Below, piece by piece: positions 43,511 through 46,791 of a stretch of 46,791 bases of DNA. The translations under genes and the position numbers were made by a program. The notes beneath the pieces were generated by a model, which had not been told where the DNA came from, searched no databases, and saw nothing but the letters and a program-made list of their open reading frames with translations. Within the stretch, counting starts at the first letter, position 1, and each line of letters opens with the position of its first letter. Source of the DNA: Shimia sp. CNT1-13L.2 (GTDB lineage Bacteria > Pseudomonadota > Alphaproteobacteria > Rhodobacterales > Rhodobacteraceae); contig NZ_JANDJO010000015.1 of assembly GCF_024331145.1 (NCBI RefSeq), forward strand, positions 1-46,791. Direction: 5' to 3'.

Positions 43511-44959
43511 ATGCCCGTCGACACAAGCTCCCCCGTCCTCAGCGCGATCCACACCGATCAAACCCTGGCCTCCAACCACGTGAAGGTTTACTTCGCAGCG
43601 GACGGTGAAAAACTCGATTTCGTGCTGAACCAGGGTAACTGGACGAGTTATGAACAGGCACAGGTCATGTCGGCGCTGGAAACCTACGCGGCCTTCACCA
43701 ACCTGACCTTCGCGATCACCAACGATCTCAGCGAAGCCGATTTCAAACTCACCAAATCTTCGTCGGAACACGGATCTCTGGGGTTCATGAACGGCCCTGA
43801 TCCGGCTTTGGGAGACGCGCAGGGCATCGCGTGGTTCAACACCTACCACTACTGGGGTGATGCGGCCTCGGGCTTACTGGATCAAGGCAGCTACACCTAC
43901 ACCATCTTCCTGCACGAGTTCGGCCACGGGTTGGGCCTCGCACACCCACATGACACGGGGGGCGGCTCCACGATCATGCCGCAGGTTGGCGACGGTGACG
44001 GCTTGGATCAGGGTGTCTACACGGTCATGACCTACAACGACGGCTGGCCGGACGCGCCGGAAGGCTCTCCCGACAGCCGTGCCTGGGGCTGGAACAGCAC
44101 GCCCTCCCCCATCGACATCGCGGTCCTACAGGAAAAATACGGCACCAATCCAACCACCGGCGCGGGCAACACGCAGTACATCCTCGACGCTGCCAATCAA
44201 AGCGGCACCGGCTATCGCGCGATCTGGGATGTGAGCGGCACCGACGAAATCCGCCACAACGGAAACCAGAATGCGGTGATCGACCTGCGCGCCGCCACAT
44301 TGCTGGCCGAAGTCGGCGGCGGTGGCTTTGTAAGCCACGCCTCCGGCATTCACGGCGGGTTCACCATCGCGCATGGCGTCACGATCGAAAACGCCACCGG
44401 TGGCCACGGTCGTGACAAAATCACTGGCAACGAGGTGGCCAACAACCTCAATGGACGCGAAGGCGTCGACACCCTGAACGGGCACGAAGGCGCAGATACG
44501 CTGGTTGGCGGCCAGGGAGGAGACAAGCTGTTTGGCGGTCTTGGCAAAGACAGGCTTGAAGGATCCAAGGGCAACGATGTCCTCAACGGTCAAAGAGGTT
44601 TCGATCTGCTCTTTGGGGGCAACGGCCAAGACAAACTTTTCGGAGGTCGCGGATTTGATACGCTCAAAGGCGGCAATGGCGCTGACCTTCTAAACGGCAA
44701 CCAAGGCAACGATGTTCTGACCGGCGGGGCTGGCGCCGACGTCTTTGTCTTCGCGGCGGACGGCGGTCAAGACACCATCACCGATTTCACCCAATCCGAC
44801 ACGCTTGATCTTTCGGCACTTTCGATCGTGAACTTTGCCGCTGTTCAGGCCGCAGCCTCAACCTACGATCAAGGCACCCGGATCGTCCTGAACACTCTTC
44901 AAATCGACCTTCAGGGCTTTGCCATCGAAGACCTGACAGAGGATCTGGTCCTGCTCTGA
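43511..44959 (+). CDS. Serralysin-like M10 RTX metalloprotease
   Basis: A 482-residue protease. The zinc site is HEFGHGLGLAH (His135, His139, His145, catalytic Glu136), and the Met-turn is VMTYND (Met173, with Tyr175 at the serralysin Tyr position). Residues about 315-425 are RTX repeats (NGREGVDTLNGHEGADTLVG and on), and the C terminus ends IEDLTEDLVLL. This is the serralysin/peptidase M10 layout, secreted by type I systems. It lies 64 bp after the second hemophore gene. A role in digesting hemoproteins to free heme is inferred from context. No protease inhibitor gene or type I exporter is adjacent. Confidence 0.92.
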   Translation: MPVDTSSPVLSAIHTDQTLASNHVKVYFAADGEKLDFVLNQGNWTSYEQAQVMSALETYAAFTNLTFAITNDLSEADFKLTKSSSEHGSLGFMNGPDPALGDAQGIAWFNTYHYWGDAASGLLDQGSYTYTIFLHEFGHGLGLAHPHDTGGGSTIMPQVGDGDGLDQGVYTVMTYNDGWPDAPEGSPDSRAWGWNSTPSPIDIAVLQEKYGTNPTTGAGNTQYILDAANQSGTGYRAIWDVSGTDEIRHNGNQNAVIDLRAATLLAEVGGGGFVSHASGIHGGFTIAHGVTIENATGGHGRDKITGNEVANNLNGREGVDTLNGHEGADTLVGGQGGDKLFGGLGKDRLEGSKGNDVLNGQRGFDLLFGGNGQDKLFGGRGFDTLKGGNGADLLNGNQGNDVLTGGAGADVFVFAADGGQDTITDFTQSDTLDLSALSIVNFAAVQAAASTYDQGTRIVLNTLQIDLQGFAIEDLTEDLVLL

Positions 44960-45313
44960 CGACCGTTCAACCCGCATCAGGAAGCACCTCGCCATCCGAG
45001 CGAACGCGAAACGCCAATCGAAACCAAACTTACTGAAACGCCTGACCAAAGACGAGTTCACTTCATAGGCTTGACGTAAAACAGCGATAGACCAGTCGTC
45101 TACGGAGTGCTTGCGGGACCGGCCTTGAAATCAGTCAACTCCGATAATTCTAGTCACCTATGTTGAAATCGGTGAAAACCGACAATCAAGCCAATGGGCA
45201 GGTTATTTTTAGGGGAAAACCAGGTTTCCTCTGCCGGCCTGTTGAGAGCACAGGACGCAAACCGGCAGAGGAAGGGAACGACCCGCTGGGGCAAGTCATT
45301 CTAACTTAGTAGC
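44960..45313. other. Intergenic stretch with a long hairpin
   Basis: About 350 bp with no supported gene. It contains a 12-bp perfect inverted repeat, TTCCTCTGCCGG (45226-45237) and CCGGCAGAGGAA (45262-45273). The 24-base loop holds a nested 5-bp stem CCTGT/ACAGG (45238-45242, 45250-45254). No T tract follows, so it is not a classical terminator. It could be an untranslated RNA structure. Confidence 0.5.
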
Positions 45314-45802
45314 TCAGTGAACCATTTCGTGCGTGTTTGACACGCCGTCCAGAAGCAATCCCAGAGCACGAGCACACTCAAGCAACTCGCCCGCGCTATG
45401 TCCTTCACAGAGCACCATGGCATGGGCGTGCAAAGTGCTGTCTTGGCCGCGCCGTGCCGCCACAACCGCCCCCAGCAGTTGCTGCTCGTTTTCACTCAGA
45501 AACATGGAACAGTTCGCGCAATCCGGATTGGAAAAGCGAAACCCTTCCGTCCGATACCGCCGCATCGCCTGCACCAGATCAAGAACCGCGACAAGCGTCT
45601 CGGTAGACCTCTCTGCGGGAAAGGCTTCGACAGCGATAGCAAGGCAGCGAGTCCAGGCCTGGCTGTCGGGCTGCGCAAAACTCTGGCAAACCAATCGGAC
45701 AACCGCCAAGACCGCTATGTCCAGCGCATCAAGCCCCGCCTCGTCAACGCGGCAATGGCCCGGCTGTCTGCGTCGCGATGTATTGTTAGGACCAAGGCAC
45801 AT
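45314..45802 (-). CDS. Protein of unknown function with a CxxC motif
   Basis: A 162-residue protein starting at ATG 45802 with GGGAGTG before it. There is no signal peptide. The most notable part is SNPDCANCSMFLSENEQQLLGAVVAARRG (about residues 92-120), with a C-x2-C pair that could bind metal. It is followed by HAHAMVLCEGHSAGELLECARALGLLLDG, which contains further His and Cys residues. The central part (AWTRCLAIAVEAFPAERSTETLVAVLDLVQAMRRYR) is helical. I do not recognise the family. It is convergent with the hemophore/protease operon. Confidence 0.72.
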   Translation of the reverse strand: MCLGPNNTSRRRQPGHCRVDEAGLDALDIAVLAVVRLVCQSFAQPDSQAWTRCLAIAVEAFPAERSTETLVAVLDLVQAMRRYRTEGFRFSNPDCANCSMFLSENEQQLLGAVVAARRGQDSTLHAHAMVLCEGHSAGELLECARALGLLLDGVSNTHEMVH

Positions 45803-46542
45803 GTGTCACTCCCAATTGCCTGAGGAACGAGGAGCGTGGGCGTGGCCACCGACTATTGTTTTTTCGTTTGGTACGCCGCGCCTCCCCGCTCCACTCGATT
45901 CCGGGAAAGCGGCCGCGCAAGGCATCAACCAGGGGTATCTGCAGGCCTTCCCGAAACTGGAATCTCAATCGCTGGCGCAGGAGGCTAGCAGCTTCGACTG
46001 CTATCTGACAATTTTAGTAAGTTATTACAATCCCAAAATGCACTGCCTTTAAATTCCATCGAATTTGCTCAATGCAACGGACCAAACTGTTCTGGGACCG
46101 AGTCGGCTTTCCATCGAGAGAACCACACGCACGTGCCCTCGTGCCACTAGAAGGGCACACTTCCCGGCGATCAACTAACTGACACTTGGCCATTAATCCT
46201 GGAGGTAGAAAACACCACAAAAACGGTGTTGTTGCTCAAACCGGTCACGCGAGGAGAACAGTCGAGTATTCGTTCGCGCGGTTTTCTTCAATGATTTCAA
46301 TGAAGCTCTCTTACGACCGTAGATCGACCGATCTACCAAAACAGATTCAGAAAAAGAAAAATACATGATGATGAGACGCGCTGGGCAGTGACACGCAGCG
46401 AGAGGTTTGTGGAAACCCCTCTCTCCCTGAGCAAAGCAGCAAGTGAGCCTGGAGGGGGGGAGAAAAAATTTATCCCCTCCCGACGAACGATCCAAAGCGA
46501 TTCTGTTGCCTCATGAAGACTCATCTTGAGGCACCTTGAATC
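45803..46542. other. Gene-poor stretch upstream of the AlpA-type gene
   Basis: About 740 bp without a convincing gene; frames such as 46193-46495 (minus) lack domains and a coding-like composition. It holds two symmetric motifs: GTAGATCG-AC-CGATCTAC (46319-46336), an 18-bp perfect inverted repeat, and AACACC-N8-GGTGTT (46211-46230). A region like this upstream of an excisionase-type gene may carry regulator or recombinase sites. Confidence 0.5.
46319..46336. repeat. 18-bp inverted repeat
   Basis: GTAGATCG and CGATCTAC are perfect reverse complements around AC. It lies about 206 bp before the AlpA-type gene and is a candidate binding site for a dimeric regulator or a recombination protein. 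Confidence 0.45.
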
Positions 46543-46752
46543 ATGACCAAACATCCCCTCCCTCCCTCTGGCTCTGTCGATCCGCTTCTGAAGGTCGGTG
46601 AAGCCGCTGACTTGTTGTCGATCAGCGTACCGAGCTTCTGGCGCCGCGTTGCCGACGGCTCCGTGCCAAAGCCCATCAAACTCGGTTCGGCTTCGCGCTG
46701 GCCGCAGTCCGAGATCCTTGATGTGATCGAAATGGCGAAGGCCAACCGCTAG
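46543..46752 (+). CDS. AlpA-family excisionase-like DNA-binding protein
   Basis: A 69-residue protein with a MerR/excisionase-type helix-turn-helix: LLKVGEAADLLSISVPSFWRRVADGSVPKPIKLGS and a following RWPQSEILDVIEMAK. This is the AlpA pattern, found in prophages and genomic islands as activator of integrase genes or as a recombination directionality factor. Usual length is about 65-75 residues, so it is complete. It implies a mobile element continuing past the right edge of the window. The following bases (46755 on) resemble 378-412 at the left edge. Confidence 0.85.
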   Translation: MTKHPLPPSGSVDPLLKVGEAADLLSISVPSFWRRVADGSVPKPIKLGSASRWPQSEILDVIEMAKANR

Positions 46753-46791
46753 GAGCATTTCGCTTCACGGCAAATGCCCCTCTACCAGCAG

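Noticed and set aside
46193..46495. Minus-strand open frame (100 codons) in the right gene-poor region
   Set aside because: There is no recognisable domain, no convincing start signal and a mixed composition. It also overlaps the 18-bp palindrome.

Overview
The window looks like chromosomal or large-replicon DNA of a marine alphaproteobacterium of the Rhodobacterales (Roseobacter type). The evidence is the gene families, the high G+C with third-position bias, the twin-ExbD TonB systems and the B12-riboswitch leaders. No rRNA, tRNA or CRISPR was seen. Nearly every gene deals with scarce metals or metal cofactors, so the window reads as a nutrient-acquisition island for zinc (or a similar metal), cobalamin, Fe-siderophores and heme.

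Layout. (1) 1-752: the tail of an unidentified gene, then gene-poor, possibly decayed DNA. (2) 753-5326: a GNAT acetyltransferase, then an EamA exporter and a three-gene FecBCD-type ABC importer. The exporter and the importer are each preceded by a 17-bp palindrome resembling a Zur box. (3) 5860-14548: a cobalamin riboswitch leading a long operon of BtuB receptor, BtuF-BtuC-BtuD transporter, CbiZ cobinamide salvage enzyme, an unknown 333-residue protein, and a dedicated ExbB-ExbD-ExbD-TonB set. (4) 14898-17498: a second cobalamin riboswitch in front of a Rieske oxygenase/reductase pair of the glycine-betaine demethylase (GbcAB) type. (5) 17780-21668, minus strand: a 1121-residue membrane/beta-propeller/six-heme fusion cytochrome followed by a cupredoxin. 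(6) 21874-30880: a PchR-like AraC regulator, two related TonB receptors, and between them a minus-strand siderophore ABC operon. (7) 30933-44959: a MarR regulator and the minus-strand heme operon hmuSTUV. Divergent from it is a plus-strand run of DUF2218, tonB, exbB, exbD, exbD, a HasA-like hemophore fused to RTX repeats, a heme receptor, a second HasA-RTX protein and a serralysin-like RTX metalloprotease. (8) 44960-46791: a CxxC protein, gene-poor DNA with inverted repeats, and an AlpA-type excisionase/regulator.

How it works together (inference). In the heme section, the M10 protease would free heme from host hemoproteins and the two HasA-RTX hemophores would capture it. The FRxP/NPNL-type receptor, powered by the local TonB-ExbB-ExbD pair, would import it. 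HmuTUV would carry it across the inner membrane and HmuS would handle it in the cytoplasm. The most novel items are the HasA-RTX fusions, the Asp/Asn twin ExbD arrangement present at both TonB loci, the B12 riboswitch on a betaine-demethylase-type oxygenase, and the propeller/six-heme/cupredoxin operon.
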